A stretch of 64,000 nucleotides of DNA, taken from assembly GCA_018335585.1 (NCBI GenBank), contig JAGXRZ010000041.1, positions 47,964 through 111,963 on the forward strand, written 5' to 3'. The notes beneath the pieces were generated by a model that worked only from the letters and a program-made list of their open reading frames with translations, made no database searches and was not told the origin of the DNA. The position numbers and the translations under genes were made by a program. This stretch comes from Selenomonadales bacterium (GTDB lineage Bacteria; Bacillota; UBA994). Shown one piece after another: positions 1 through 8,539 of this stretch; the stretch's first letter is position 1, and each line of letters starts with the position of its first letter.

Positions 1-937
1 CGGCAGCATTGTTGGCAGTCTCCGATGCGGCAATTCCTTCTATGGCGCCATGGCCAAACTGCTTTCTGTTCGGCGAGATTTTAGCCTCGGTGGAGTAACT
101 AAGGAATGCGGCGATAGTTGCGCCTGCCCCAGGCAAAATGCCTACCAGTGTCCCCATAATAGACGAGCGAATGACGGTCCAGCGAATAGACCACGCTTCG
201 CGTAGAGTTAGTAAATCCGTCTTAAAGTTGCTGCCCGCCTTAGAGGAAGTTGGGTCTAGTTTAAGCGGCTTACTGGTTTGCTTGAGAACCTCGGTAATGG
301 CGAAGAGGCCGATCAGCACCGGAATCATCTCAACCCCGCCAAGGAGAGCCGGATTCCCCCACGTAAAGCGCGGCACGCCGAGCAAGGGGTCCATGCCGAT
401 GGTAGCGAGAAACAGCCCGATTAAGCCCGAAATTAGTGTCTTAATGACGTTATCGCTGTCTAGCGCCGTAAGCACGCTGAGCCCAAGTACAGAAACGGCA
501 AACAGCTCCGAAGGGCCAAATCGCAGCCCAATGCTAGCTAGCTGCGGCGCGAGCAAAAGCATGGCGAGGGCTGAGACCGCGCCACCAATCGCGGAGCAGA
601 CCAGCGAAATGCCTAGCGCTTTGCCAGCCTTCCCTTGTTGCGCCATTGGGTACCCGTCAAACGTAGTCGGCGCATTGGAGGGTGTGCCGGGAATCTTAAA
701 CAAAATAGCCGTGATGCCGCCGCCTGTTATAGAAGCGCAATAAACCGCCACAAGAAAGGCAATAGCAACTACCGGCGACATCGCATAGGTAAAAGGAACC
801 GCTAAGGCCACCGACATGGAGGCGCTAACGCCGGGCATGGCCCCGAAGATAATGCCGAGGATAGTCCCCGCAAAGATTAGGAGAAATGTCGCGGGCGAAA
901 AGACAATCTGAAAGCCTGTCATCAACAAATCAAACAT
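1..937 (-). CDS. tctA: TctA-family tripartite tricarboxylate transporter large permease (3' end cut by window edge)
   Basis: Large membrane subunit of a tripartite tricarboxylate transporter (TTT), which moves a carboxylate across the cytoplasmic membrane with the help of a binding protein. The reverse strand reads from an ATG at 937 as MFDLLMTGFQIVFSPA and continues open to position 2, about 312 codons of the usual ~500. Typical TctA features are visible: very hydrophobic helices, the glycine-rich GTILGIIFGAMPGVSAS stretch near residue 25, IPGTPSNAPTTFDGYPMA near residue 80 and a second GILPGAGATIAAF motif near the truncated end. It follows tctB by 17 bp and is the last visible gene of the citrate-lyase/TTT run, so it should be co-transcribed with tctC and tctB. 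Confidence 0.93.
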   Translation of the reverse strand, partial: MFDLLMTGFQIVFSPATFLLIFAGTILGIIFGAMPGVSASMSVALAVPFTYAMSPVVAIAFLVAVYCASITGGGITAILFKIPGTPSNAPTTFDGYPMAQQGKAGKALGISLVCSAIGGAVSALAMLLLAPQLASIGLRFGPSELFAVSVLGLSVLTALDSDNVIKTLISGLIGLFLATIGMDPLLGVPRFTWGNPALLGGVEMIPVLIGLFAITEVLKQTSKPLKLDPTSSKAGSNFKTDLLTLREAWSIRWTVIRSSIMGTLVGILPGAGATIAAFLSYSTEAKISPNRKQFGHGAIEGIAASETANNAA

Positions 938-954
938 TTTACCTGCCCCTCACC

Positions 955-1461
955 CTATAAGCTTTCGAGGAAAATAGCAAAATCGCGTAGGATTCCTACT
1001 CCACGCGGTAGCATTACGCCTAACGCGCGGGAGAAGACGAAGTACACCGCGAATGTGGCAATAAAGGAGCTGAGGACAAGCAACTTGGCACTCTTTTGGC
1101 CGACAATCTTGGCGTAAACCATAAAAAACACGAGGGTACTTAGGATAAACCCAGCGGCCTGCAGAGACATGGCATAGACGAACAGCGACAGCATGGCCAA
1201 AGACAGCTTGCTTTGCACAAGGGCGGCTAAGCTCAGGCGGCGCAGTTCTGCCAGCTCATTGGCCTGTGTGCCTGCCCCTTTGCGGTAGACCTGATACATG
1301 TTGACGCAGAGCAAAAAGATGAGCATCAGCAAGATGGCTTGCGGCCACACCTGTGCTCCCCATCCGGGGCCCGGCGCGGCGGGCACACTAGCCCCAATGA
1401 AGAAATACGCATACGTAAAGAGGGCGACGAGTCCGGCGTTAAACAGAAGTTCTAGCAACAC
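955..1461 (-). CDS. tctB: TctB-family tripartite tricarboxylate transporter small permease
   Basis: Small membrane subunit of the TTT transporter, 168 residues and about four predicted transmembrane segments (residues ~5-25, 40-57, 83-115, 125-150), the usual size and topology of TctB. The start is a GTG at 1461 with an AAGGAG ribosome site nine bases upstream. It lies between tctC and tctA, the standard gene order. Sequence conservation in this family is weak, so the assignment rests on length, hydrophobicity and position between clear TctC and TctA genes. Confidence 0.85.
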   Translation of the reverse strand: MLLELLFNAGLVALFTYAYFFIGASVPAAPGPGWGAQVWPQAILLMLIFLLCVNMYQVYRKGAGTQANELAELRRLSLAALVQSKLSLAMLSLFVYAMSLQAAGFILSTLVFFMVYAKIVGQKSAKLLVLSSFIATFAVYFVFSRALGVMLPRGVGILRDFAIFLESL

Positions 1462-1503
1462 ACGTGTTAGCTCCTTTCATATGTTCCCGCTATTTCCGCT
1501 ACA

Positions 1504-1531
1504 GGGCGGGGCAGTAGATGCTGCCCCGCCC
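1504..1531 (-). promoter_or_regulatory. Intercistronic GC-rich hairpin between tctC and tctB
   Basis: A perfect 11-bp inverted repeat (GGGCGGGGCAG / CTGCCCCGCCC, six-base loop) sits 13 bases after the tctC stop and 43 bases before the tctB start. No run of T follows on the minus strand, so it is not a standard terminator. In solute-binding-protein operons such stems commonly stabilise the upstream binding-protein mRNA or partly attenuate the permease genes; that role is inferred. Confidence 0.6.
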
Positions 1532-1544
1532 TCGGAATTGCGGG

Positions 1545-2519
1545 CTATTTGAAGCGGTCAAACAGCTCCTTTAGGGTTGTGTTCTGTTCCTCCCAGATTT
1601 TCTTTAAGTCTGCCGTGTTAGCAAAGGCGGGGCGTTGGTCAAGCGCATTGGCTTTCATCCACGCTTGGAACTCGGCCGTGGCGTGTGCCTTTACTGCTGC
1701 GGCCTCGAATGCTTTTATGGCCGCTTCCGGCGTACCCTTTTTGGCAAAAATGGCGCGCATCGGCCCAAGGTAGGAGTCAATATTGCGCTCACCCGTGGCG
1801 GTGACATCGGGCAATATGGCGATACGGCGCTCGGCCGCTACCACGATTGCCTGCATATCGCCGGCTGCGAGCAGTCCCTTTACCTCGGCCGGGCCCACTA
1901 CAGCAAGGTGCACATGCCCGCCGAGCACGGCTGCGTTAAGCTCTGCGCCTGTGCTAAACGGCACTAGCGGCACTTCTACGCCTGCTTCGAGGAAGGTCTG
2001 TCGAATCATAAAGGCGTCTAGTCCAGTTACAGTTAGCACTCCCGCTTTAACTACGCCCGGATTTGCTCTGATGTGGGCCAGCAATTCGTCAAAGTTCCTA
2101 AACGGGGCCCTAGCCGAAGCTACGAGAATGTTTGTATCATGCACAAGTCGTACTACCGGGATAAAGGCATCCATGGGGTTAACGCTGGTGAGTCCTTGGA
2201 AGTGCGCTAGAAGGTGCGACTGCGTGCCGAGCATAAAAGTGTAGCCGTCAGCCGGCTGCCGGTTGGCATGCTCAAACCCCATTACGCCGCCGCCGCCGGA
2301 GACATTGTTGACGACTACCGGCACCCCTAAGGCTCGCTCAAGATGAGGAGCAAAAGCCCGCACGGTGGTGTCGGCTCCGCCGCCTGCGCCCCAAGGTACA
2401 ATAATCTCAACGCTGCGGGTGAACTTAAATTCTTCTTGCGCTTGTCTGCGAGCGCATCCGGTAAAGGCCAGAGCGAGAACGAGCAACAAAGCCACAACTA
2501 AAGACAACCGTTTGTTCAC
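1545..2519 (-). CDS. tctC: TctC-family extracytoplasmic carboxylate-binding lipoprotein
   Basis: Substrate-binding component of the TTT transporter, anchored outside the membrane. The chosen start is a GTG at 2519 (VNKRLSLVVALL) with GGAGG nine bases upstream, giving 324 residues; a longer reading frame starting at 2753 lacks a ribosome site and overlaps the preceding hydratase. Residues 1-20 form a lipoprotein signal ending in the lipobox LAFTGC. The mature protein shows the Bug/TctC hallmarks: EIIVPWGAGGGADTTVRAF near residue 35 and a VNNVSGGGGVMGFEHA loop near residue 70. It is the first gene of the transporter part and follows the hydratase by 50 bp. Citrate is a plausible ligand because of the adjacent citrate lyase genes, but ligand specificity cannot be read from sequence. 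Confidence 0.9.
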   Translation of the reverse strand: MNKRLSLVVALLLVLALAFTGCARRQAQEEFKFTRSVEIIVPWGAGGGADTTVRAFAPHLERALGVPVVVNNVSGGGGVMGFEHANRQPADGYTFMLGTQSHLLAHFQGLTSVNPMDAFIPVVRLVHDTNILVASARAPFRNFDELLAHIRANPGVVKAGVLTVTGLDAFMIRQTFLEAGVEVPLVPFSTGAELNAAVLGGHVHLAVVGPAEVKGLLAAGDMQAIVVAAERRIAILPDVTATGERNIDSYLGPMRAIFAKKGTPEAAIKAFEAAAVKAHATAEFQAWMKANALDQRPAFANTADLKKIWEEQNTTLKELFDRFK

Positions 2520-2569
2520 TGTTTTACCTCCTTGATTGTGTGATATGTGGTACCTATGGATTCGCACCG

Positions 2570-4783
2570 TCACCTGTGGCGGTAGAGATTGATCAAGCCC
2601 CCTTTCAAGAGAGTCTGCCGCTCCTCCGGAGTTAAAACCCCTACGGTGAGACGGATTTCGCGCGGAGCCGCGCCGAGGATGTAGGCACAGATGTCGACTT
2701 GCCCCAGTTCCAGGACCCGCCTGATGTCGGGGATATAGAGATAATCGCCGCAAGTCAATTTTGGGTCTTCTTGTATAAGGAAGGGCAGGATTCCCCAGTT
2801 GATTAGGTTAGCGCGATAGCGCCGTGTGGCGTAGGCATGGGCAATGTTTGCCCAACCACCGAGCACCCTTTGCGAAGAAGCTGCCTGCTCACGCGCCGAG
2901 CCGTCGCCAATCTTTTTGGCACAGATTACGCTTCCTAAGCCGATAGCTGCGTATCCTAGCTCTTCGTTGCTACGCAAGCGGCTGAAAACTGCCGTAAGCT
3001 CGGGAAAATGCGTGCTTAGGTCATGCCCTGCTCGTCTGGCTAGCTCAAAGGTCTGTACGTGCTTAGCATGCGCTACATAGGCTGGCTCCCTGCGGGCGAG
3101 CGCGAACTCGGCTAGACGCAGGGGGTTAGAGCGCAACGACGACACCTCGCCTGAGGGGAGCAAGTCGTCGGTCGTAGTTACGGGGTCTTTTAGCACCGCG
3201 GCGACACTAAGCAGCAAATGCTCGGGCAAGGCAGACATCTCCGGCCAATCCGTAATGTTTGGCCCAAGCCTTATTTCCGCGTCCATATCAGCCTTGCCAA
3301 ACCCGTAATAGACTCGCTTAGCATAGATATCCGGCGTGAATTGGTATGAGGGGGAGCTTAGGCGCACGGCTAGGTCGGTAGCAGCCGTCAGCTTACCGCC
3401 GTTTAGTGCCGTCGCCGCGATAGAGCGGGAATCCATCAGTGCCACATAAGCCATTTGCCCCTCGTTTGGCACCGAGCCTTCGCGATGCACGAAGTTGCGC
3501 GTAGTGTGACGGATGGAAAAACCGCTGTTCGCCGGCACATCCCCCGCGCCAAAGCAAGGGCCACAAAAGGCAGAGCGCATAACCACACCTGCACCGAGCA
3601 GCTTTTCGGCTATACCGCTTTGCATAAGGCTCATATACATGGGCTGGCTTGAGGGATAAATGCTGAGAGAAAACTCACTGCTCCCGGCCGCTTTGCCGCC
3701 GATAATATCCGCTACCGCGGCAATGTTCTCAAACATACCGCCGGCACACCCGGCAATTACGGCTTGGTCGGCTACAAGTTTGCGACCCGTGAGAATGTCG
3801 CCTGGGTTAGCTTGGACTTCCTCAATAGTGAAGACGTTGCTCGGGTGAAACGGCAAGGCAATCATGGGCTTGACCAGAGACAAGTCGACATGCATCAGTC
3901 CGTCGTAGTAGGCGACTGCCTGCGGGGCTAACTGTCGATAGGCCGCCGGCCTGCCATGCGCCGCTAGATAGTCTTTTACTTTTTCATCTGTGCACCAGAC
4001 GGACGAAAGGCACGCAGTCTCTGCCGTCATCACGTCTATGCCATGGCGAAACTCGACCGAGAGCTCATCTATGCCGCTACCAACGAACTCCATGATTTTG
4101 TCCTTGACATACCCGTTCTTAAAAACGGCCCCGATTATGGCTAAAGCCACGTCTTGCGGCCCCACACCGGGCTGCACGCTCCCGTCTAAGTATACTGCCA
4201 CCACGTCAGGCGGCGTCAAAGTGTAAGTCTTGCCAAGGAGCTGTTTGACCAGCTCGCCGCCGCCTTCGCCGATACCTAGGGTCCCCAAGGCGCCATAGCG
4301 CGTATGGCTATCAGACCCGAGAATCATCATACCCCCGCCCGCCATCATTTCGCGCATGTACTGGTGGATGACCGCTAAGTGCGGCGGAACGTAGATGCCA
4401 CCGTACTTTTTGGCGGCCGAAAGCGCGAAGGCGTGGTCGTCGGCGTTAATGGTGCCGCCTACCGCACAGAGGCTGTTATGGCAGTTAGTCAATACGTAAG
4501 GCAAGGGGAACTTGTCTAAGCCGCTCGCCCGTGCCGTCTGGATAATGCTGACGTGGGTAATATCGTGTGAGGCCAAAGCGTCAAAGCGTAGCTCTAGCCA
4601 AGCCGGGTCTGGCGAAGTGTTGTGCTTAGCTAGAATGGAGTGCGCAATGGTGCCCTGCCTGGCTTGTTCGCGCGTGACGACTCGGCCTTGGCGCAGCGCT
4701 ATAGCGTTCTCGGCGTGTTGGTCGGCGTGGATGATTTCGCGCCCATCCACGAGGTAGACACCTGCGGGCGACAGCTTAACCAT
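2570..4783 (-). CDS. Aconitase-superfamily hydratase (YbhJ-like)
   Basis: A 737-residue member of the aconitase superfamily, probably a [4Fe-4S] hydro-lyase. Recognisable are the substrate-loop region ILGSDSHTRYGALGTLGIGEGG (written here as key residues S-D-S-H-T near residue 157), cysteines likely to ligate the cluster (C-AGGMFEN near residue 345 and AFCGPCFGAG near residue 408) and the NFVHREGS segment. The swivelling domain lies C-terminal. ATG start with GAGGAGGG upstream. It sits 23 bp after citF and 50 bp before tctC, so it probably works with the lyase. Two roles fit: interconverting citrate and isocitrate/aconitate, or acting as a mesaconase if the lyase is really a citramalate lyase. 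Family assignment is firm; substrate is not. Confidence 0.85.
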   Translation of the reverse strand: MVKLSPAGVYLVDGREIIHADQHAENAIALRQGRVVTREQARQGTIAHSILAKHNTSPDPAWLELRFDALASHDITHVSIIQTARASGLDKFPLPYVLTNCHNSLCAVGGTINADDHAFALSAAKKYGGIYVPPHLAVIHQYMREMMAGGGMMILGSDSHTRYGALGTLGIGEGGGELVKQLLGKTYTLTPPDVVAVYLDGSVQPGVGPQDVALAIIGAVFKNGYVKDKIMEFVGSGIDELSVEFRHGIDVMTAETACLSSVWCTDEKVKDYLAAHGRPAAYRQLAPQAVAYYDGLMHVDLSLVKPMIALPFHPSNVFTIEEVQANPGDILTGRKLVADQAVIAGCAGGMFENIAAVADIIGGKAAGSSEFSLSIYPSSQPMYMSLMQSGIAEKLLGAGVVMRSAFCGPCFGAGDVPANSGFSIRHTTRNFVHREGSVPNEGQMAYVALMDSRSIAATALNGGKLTAATDLAVRLSSPSYQFTPDIYAKRVYYGFGKADMDAEIRLGPNITDWPEMSALPEHLLLSVAAVLKDPVTTTDDLLPSGEVSSLRSNPLRLAEFALARREPAYVAHAKHVQTFELARRAGHDLSTHFPELTAVFSRLRSNEELGYAAIGLGSVICAKKIGDGSAREQAASSQRVLGGWANIAHAYATRRYRANLINWGILPFLIQEDPKLTCGDYLYIPDIRRVLELGQVDICAYILGAAPREIRLTVGVLTPEERQTLLKGGLINLYRHR

Positions 4784-4806
4784 GACCTACCCTCCTCGCG
4801 CCTGTG

Positions 4807-6351
4807 TCACAGCACACGCCGCACAACGTCAATTAGCGTGCCGTCGCGGTACTCGACTAGTGCCACCAGTTCATCGCCTTGTGCTAAGGGCTCGGGCTTG
4901 CCGGTCAGTTTTTCTGCGCGCCACTGCAACTCTTCAATGGAAACGGTCGCAATGCCCGCTTCGTGTAGCCTCTCCCGCAGTGTCGGCTGTGTGGGGTTAA
5001 CGGCGATGCCGCGCTCTGTGACCAACACGTCGATGCACTCTCCCGGTGTAATGACGGTATGCACGCTGTCCACCACAATGGGGAATCGCCCGCGAATGAG
5101 CGGCGCGGTAACTAACCGCAGTTTTGTCCCGGCTGCGGTATCGGAATGGCCTCCCGAGGCCCCCATCATAATGCCGTCCGAACCCGTAAGCACGTTAACG
5201 TTAAACGCTGTGTCTATTTCGGTGGCTGCCAGCATCATAATGTCGGTAATGTGAGCGGTACAGGCCTTAGCGTGCGGGTTAGCATAATAGGAGGCAGACA
5301 TTTCGACGTGGCGCGGATTGGTGCGCAGACTCTCCACCGCGGCCAGGTCAAAACACTGTGTGTCCAAAATGGCCGAGAAGTACCCCTCCTTGAGCATCTC
5401 GCAGATGTAGCCGGTGCTACCCCCGGTAGAGAAGCCGCCGCGGAGACCCGTTGCAGCCATTTTTTCCTTGAGAAATTTGGCGACCGCGAGGGACGCTCCG
5501 CCTGTGCCAGCCTGAAACGAGAACCCCTCACAGAAATAGCCCGACGCCTCGATGACGCGCGTAGCTTGCGCCGCGATGTAGAGCTCAAGCGGGTCGCGCG
5601 TGAGGCGCGTTGCGCCCGTCATAATCCCCTTGGGGTCGCCAACTTTGTCTACCTGCACTACGAAGTCTACTTGCGTTTGCGGAATGCTGATGGGAAGCGC
5701 GGGATAAGGGACGATGTTATCCGTCACACCGACTACGCAATCTGCGTACTGCGCGTCTACCATGGCGTAGCCTAGAGAGCCGCATGCCGCGGGCCCGTGG
5801 ATGCCGTTCATGTTGCCGTATATGTCTGCCGCCGACGCGCCTAGGAAGGCTACGTCTATCTTGAGTTCCCCAGATTCGATCGCGCGCGCACGGCCCCCAT
5901 GTGAGCGAATGAGAACCGGGGACTTAAGCAAGGACTCGCGCGTTAGGACTTCGGCTAGCTCGCCGCGCAGGCCGCTGGTAGTGATGGCAGTGATGACGCC
6001 ACTCCTAATGTGGGGGATGAGTGCCTGGTGAATGCTCTGCAGGGAGCTTGGCGCAAGTGTAATGTCCCTAAGGCCGAGTGCGGCGATTTCGTCTACGACC
6101 ATGTTGACGAGCAGGTCGCCGTTCCTGAAGTGGTGATGAAAGGAGATGGTCATGCCGCTTTGAAGCCCACTCGCTAGGATGGCTTGGCGCAGGGACGACA
6201 ACAACTTTTTGCCCCCTGCCGCAGGCTTGCAGAGAGGCGGAGCATAGCGGCGGCCTGTAGGCGGGGTGGCAAAAACGCCGGCGAAGGGCTCGAACTCCCC
6301 TAGGTTCTCGACAAATGAGGGCACTAAGCGGCCTACTTTATTAGCTATCAT
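4807..6351 (-). CDS. citF: Citrate lyase alpha subunit (citrate:ACP transferase)
   Basis: Transfers the acetyl-ACP thioester to citrate, forming citryl-ACP for cleavage by CitE. The 514-residue product has the length and composition of CitF: PFAGVFATPPTGRRYAPP near the N-terminus, SFHHHFRNGDLLVNMVVDEI near residue 90, AGTGGASLAVAKFL near residue 285 and SGGHSDTAAG near residue 400. The ATG at 6351 overlaps the citE stop (TGATG), indicating translational coupling; a GTG one codon upstream is also possible. Citramalate lyase alpha subunits are homologous and cannot be excluded. No citC, citX or citG, which load the prosthetic group, is present in the window. Confidence 0.93.
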   Translation of the reverse strand: MIANKVGRLVPSFVENLGEFEPFAGVFATPPTGRRYAPPLCKPAAGGKKLLSSLRQAILASGLQSGMTISFHHHFRNGDLLVNMVVDEIAALGLRDITLAPSSLQSIHQALIPHIRSGVITAITTSGLRGELAEVLTRESLLKSPVLIRSHGGRARAIESGELKIDVAFLGASAADIYGNMNGIHGPAACGSLGYAMVDAQYADCVVGVTDNIVPYPALPISIPQTQVDFVVQVDKVGDPKGIMTGATRLTRDPLELYIAAQATRVIEASGYFCEGFSFQAGTGGASLAVAKFLKEKMAATGLRGGFSTGGSTGYICEMLKEGYFSAILDTQCFDLAAVESLRTNPRHVEMSASYYANPHAKACTAHITDIMMLAATEIDTAFNVNVLTGSDGIMMGASGGHSDTAAGTKLRLVTAPLIRGRFPIVVDSVHTVITPGECIDVLVTERGIAVNPTQPTLRERLHEAGIATVSIEELQWRAEKLTGKPEPLAQGDELVALVEYRDGTLIDVVRRVL

Positions 6352-7247
6352 CACCGCACTCTCCCCTCTAGCGAGCTCTCGCTTGCCTTGGCTAGACTTA
6401 CGATTCGTTGCGCTTTAGCGACAATCGGGCCGTCTACCATTTTGCCGTCGACCGCAATCACGCCGCTTCCTTGCTGCAGCGCATCGGCAAAGGCGGCGAG
6501 TACGCGCTCCGCTTTCATAACTTCCTCGGCCGTGGGTGAAAACACGTCGTGTACAACCGCTATTTGGCGAGGGTGCACGCAACTTTTCCCCGCAAAGCCC
6601 ATCTGCTTGGCGGCATGCACATCGGCTCTAAAGCCCGCATCGTCGTCGACCTGCGAATACACGGTGTCGATAGGGTCTATACCTGCCGCGCGTGCCGCTA
6701 GGACTACGGCTGCACGCGCTAAGAGCAGTTCGTGCCCGTGAGATGTGCGCTCCGACTGAATGCTGTTTGTAAAATCCTCGGCGCCAAATGACATCGCCAC
6801 TAAGCGTGGAGAGGCTAAAGCAATTTCGCGCGCGTTTAGGACGCCTTGGGCAGTCTCAATGGCAGCCATAATCTTTATTGTGCCAGGCGTTAAGGCAGCT
6901 TCCGCTTCGCACTTAGTTAGGAGTTCATCCAAACAGGCGATATCTTCCGCCGACTCGACCATGGCCAAGCGCAGCGCGTGCGGCCGCGCCGGGGTAAGCG
7001 CGCGTACGTCCTCCGCGAAGAAGGGGGTGTGGCGGGCGTTAATGCGCACGCATATCTCCGAGGGGCCAAAATCCAGGGTCTTAAGCGCACTGACTACGAG
7101 TTCGCGTGCGGCGTCCTTTTGGTCAACTGCCACCGCGTCCTCCAAATCTAGAATAATGCTGTCGGGCGCAAAGACCGGAGCATCAATGATGAGTGCCGGG
7201 TTATTGCCGGGCACAAACAACATACTGCGACGAAGACGTTTAGGCAT
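6351..7247 (-). CDS. citE: Citrate lyase beta subunit (citryl-ACP lyase)
   Basis: Cleaves citryl-ACP into oxaloacetate and acetyl-ACP. The 298-residue protein is an HpcH/HpaI-type TIM barrel: RRSMLFVPGNNPA at the N-terminus, SIILDLEDAVAVDQK near residue 30 with the metal-binding region, VRINARHTPF near 65, MAAIETAQGV near 127 and the SFGAEDFT loop near 152. Its ATG overlaps the citD stop by eight bases, and its own stop overlaps the citF start, so the three subunit genes form a coupled block. It lies on the minus strand in the usual D-E-F order. Confidence 0.94.
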   Translation of the reverse strand: MPKRLRRSMLFVPGNNPALIIDAPVFAPDSIILDLEDAVAVDQKDAARELVVSALKTLDFGPSEICVRINARHTPFFAEDVRALTPARPHALRLAMVESAEDIACLDELLTKCEAEAALTPGTIKIMAAIETAQGVLNAREIALASPRLVAMSFGAEDFTNSIQSERTSHGHELLLARAAVVLAARAAGIDPIDTVYSQVDDDAGFRADVHAAKQMGFAGKSCVHPRQIAVVHDVFSPTAEEVMKAERVLAAFADALQQGSGVIAVDGKMVDGPIVAKAQRIVSLAKASESSLEGRVR

Positions 7248-7518
7248 CGGCGGCGACCTCCATCGCTCTTTTTAGGGCCGTCGTTACCCGGGCCCGCAGC
7301 ACGAAATCTAGAGCACCACTGTCCACAATTTCTATAGAAGCAGCGGTAACACCCAATAGAGCGGCCACTGCGCGCACGCTTGCCTGCATAGATGAAGCGA
7401 ACCTAGGGCCGACTTTGCTCTTAATGTTCACCGCGAGATTATCGGCGACAGCCGGTGCTACCTGCACCAAGACATCGCCGGATTCGAGACTCCCGGCCTG
7501 TGCGTAGCGTTTAATCAA
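7240..7518 (-). CDS. citD: Citrate lyase gamma subunit (acyl carrier protein)
   Basis: Small acyl carrier protein that carries the 2'-(5''-triphosphoribosyl)-3'-dephospho-CoA arm of citrate lyase. It is 92 residues, as usual. The modified serine is readable as Ser13 in the SLESGDVLV segment. The start is a TTG at 7518, preceded by GGAG about ten bases upstream; no in-frame ATG is available. It is the first gene of the run, so the operon promoter should lie between 7519 and 7760, where two palindromes are found. The stop overlaps citE. Confidence 0.92.
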   Translation of the reverse strand: MIKRYAQAGSLESGDVLVQVAPAVADNLAVNIKSKVGPRFASSMQASVRAVAALLGVTAASIEIVDSGALDFVLRARVTTALKRAMEVAADA

Positions 7519-7578
7519 TGCAGCATCGCTCCACTCTGTATGTCTTTACCTTGACCGCAAGGACACATGGCTCTGCTA

Positions 7579-7594
7579 TGTATTCATGGATACA
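7579..7594. promoter_or_regulatory. Candidate GntR-family operator 1 (cit operon)
   Basis: TGTATTCATGGATACA is a 16-bp near-perfect palindrome (one mismatched pair) 61 bp upstream of citD. TGTAT/ATACA half-sites are typical of FCD-type GntR operators, and a GntR/FCD gene is directly upstream. Binding is inferred. Confidence 0.5.
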
Positions 7595-7677
7595 CAGCAC
7601 GCCGATATGAGCGCATGGATAGCAGAATACCGCCCTTTTCGCCCAGTCCCCGCTAGTTATTGAGCTCTGATGGATTC

Positions 7678-7687
7678 ATGTATACAT
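7678..7687. promoter_or_regulatory. Candidate GntR-family operator 2 (cit operon)
   Basis: ATGTATACAT is a perfect 10-bp palindrome, extended as ATTCATGTATACATTC, lying 99 bp from operator 1 centre to centre and sharing the TGTAT...ATACA half-sites. The pair brackets the likely cit promoter region between the regulator stop (7761) and citD (7518). Confidence 0.45.
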
Positions 7688-7760
7688 TCTAAACGATTTC
7701 ATCCGCGCCTGCAAGCACTATTTGCGCTTGCAAGACTTTTTTGTGAGTTCGAGCATGACT

Positions 7761-8420
7761 TTATGCCCACTCCTCTAGATAAGCCGCCTTGGCGTTCTCT
7801 ACATGCCTGCGAGCTAAAAGCTCGGCTAGTTCGGCATCCCGCGCCTCTACAGCATCAACTATGGCGCAGTGTTCCTTCCATGCTAAGAGCTGTCGCTCGG
7901 GGGTCGTCAGGCTGATGCCGCGCAAGCTGCGCAGCTGCCCGGTAAAGGAGCCTACTAGCTGTTCAATGCGGGGGCTCCGGCTCGCCCTAATTAGGATGGA
8001 GTTAAACTCAGCATGTACCGCCATGTAACCCCCCAGGTTCTCCGGCAGCGGCCGCATTTTTTCAAGCCTTGTGCGCAGCTCCCACACCTCGTTGCGCGTG
8101 ATGAGATGGGCCGCTAGTCTAACTGCTAATCCCTCTAAGACTGAACGAATATTATAGATTTCTATGGCATCTTCTTGCTTAAGGCTGCACACAATCGTCC
8201 CACGGCGGGGTGTGACGACGATTAGCGCTTCTTGCTCTAGCATGCGCAAAGCCTCACGCACCGGCGTGCGACTCACGCCGAGCTGTTTAGCTAACTGCGT
8301 GTCGAAGAGGCGCTCGCCTGAGGCCAAGTGCCCGCGCAAAATGGCCGTGCGCAATTTCTCATGCACAATGTCTCTTATTGGCCGTAGGTCTGTTACTTCT
8401 ACCGGCGTCAGTACCGACAT
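7761..8420 (-). CDS. GntR-family transcriptional regulator, FCD (FadR) subfamily
   Basis: DNA-binding regulator, 219 residues from the ATG at 8420, which has AAGGAG eight bases upstream; a start 13 codons earlier lacks one. Residues ~15-75 are a winged helix-turn-helix (IRDIVHEKLRTAILRG, QLAKQLGVSRTPVREALRML, VTPRRGTIVC), and residues ~85-215 form a helical FCD ligand domain (YNIRSVLEGLAVRLAA). FCD domains usually bind small carboxylates. It lies immediately upstream of the cit/TTT operon on the same strand, like the CitO-type regulators of citrate genes in some Bacillota, so control of that operon is likely. It is divergent from iorA. Confidence 0.88.
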   Translation of the reverse strand: MSVLTPVEVTDLRPIRDIVHEKLRTAILRGHLASGERLFDTQLAKQLGVSRTPVREALRMLEQEALIVVTPRRGTIVCSLKQEDAIEIYNIRSVLEGLAVRLAAHLITRNEVWELRTRLEKMRPLPENLGGYMAVHAEFNSILIRASRSPRIEQLVGSFTGQLRSLRGISLTTPERQLLAWKEHCAIVDAVEARDAELAELLARRHVENAKAAYLEEWA

Positions 8421-8539
8421 GCATACAACTCCTTGCATCAAACAGAAATTCCTGCACACAGTATACCACTCCCGGCGCTAAAGCAGAAAGCGAAGGTGTG
8501 TGATAAAATATAGGGTGGAAAAATCGTAGGAGGGTTACG

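Noticed and set aside
138..743. 201-codon plus-strand ORF
   Set aside because: Antisense to tctA, which has clear TctA motifs; composition is not protein-like.
2520..2753. N-terminal extension of TctC to 2753
   Set aside because: It overlaps the hydratase gene and would bury the lipoprotein signal; the GTG at 2519 has a good ribosome site.
5146..5775. 209-codon plus-strand ORF
   Set aside because: Antisense to citF; no ribosome site or recognisable motif.
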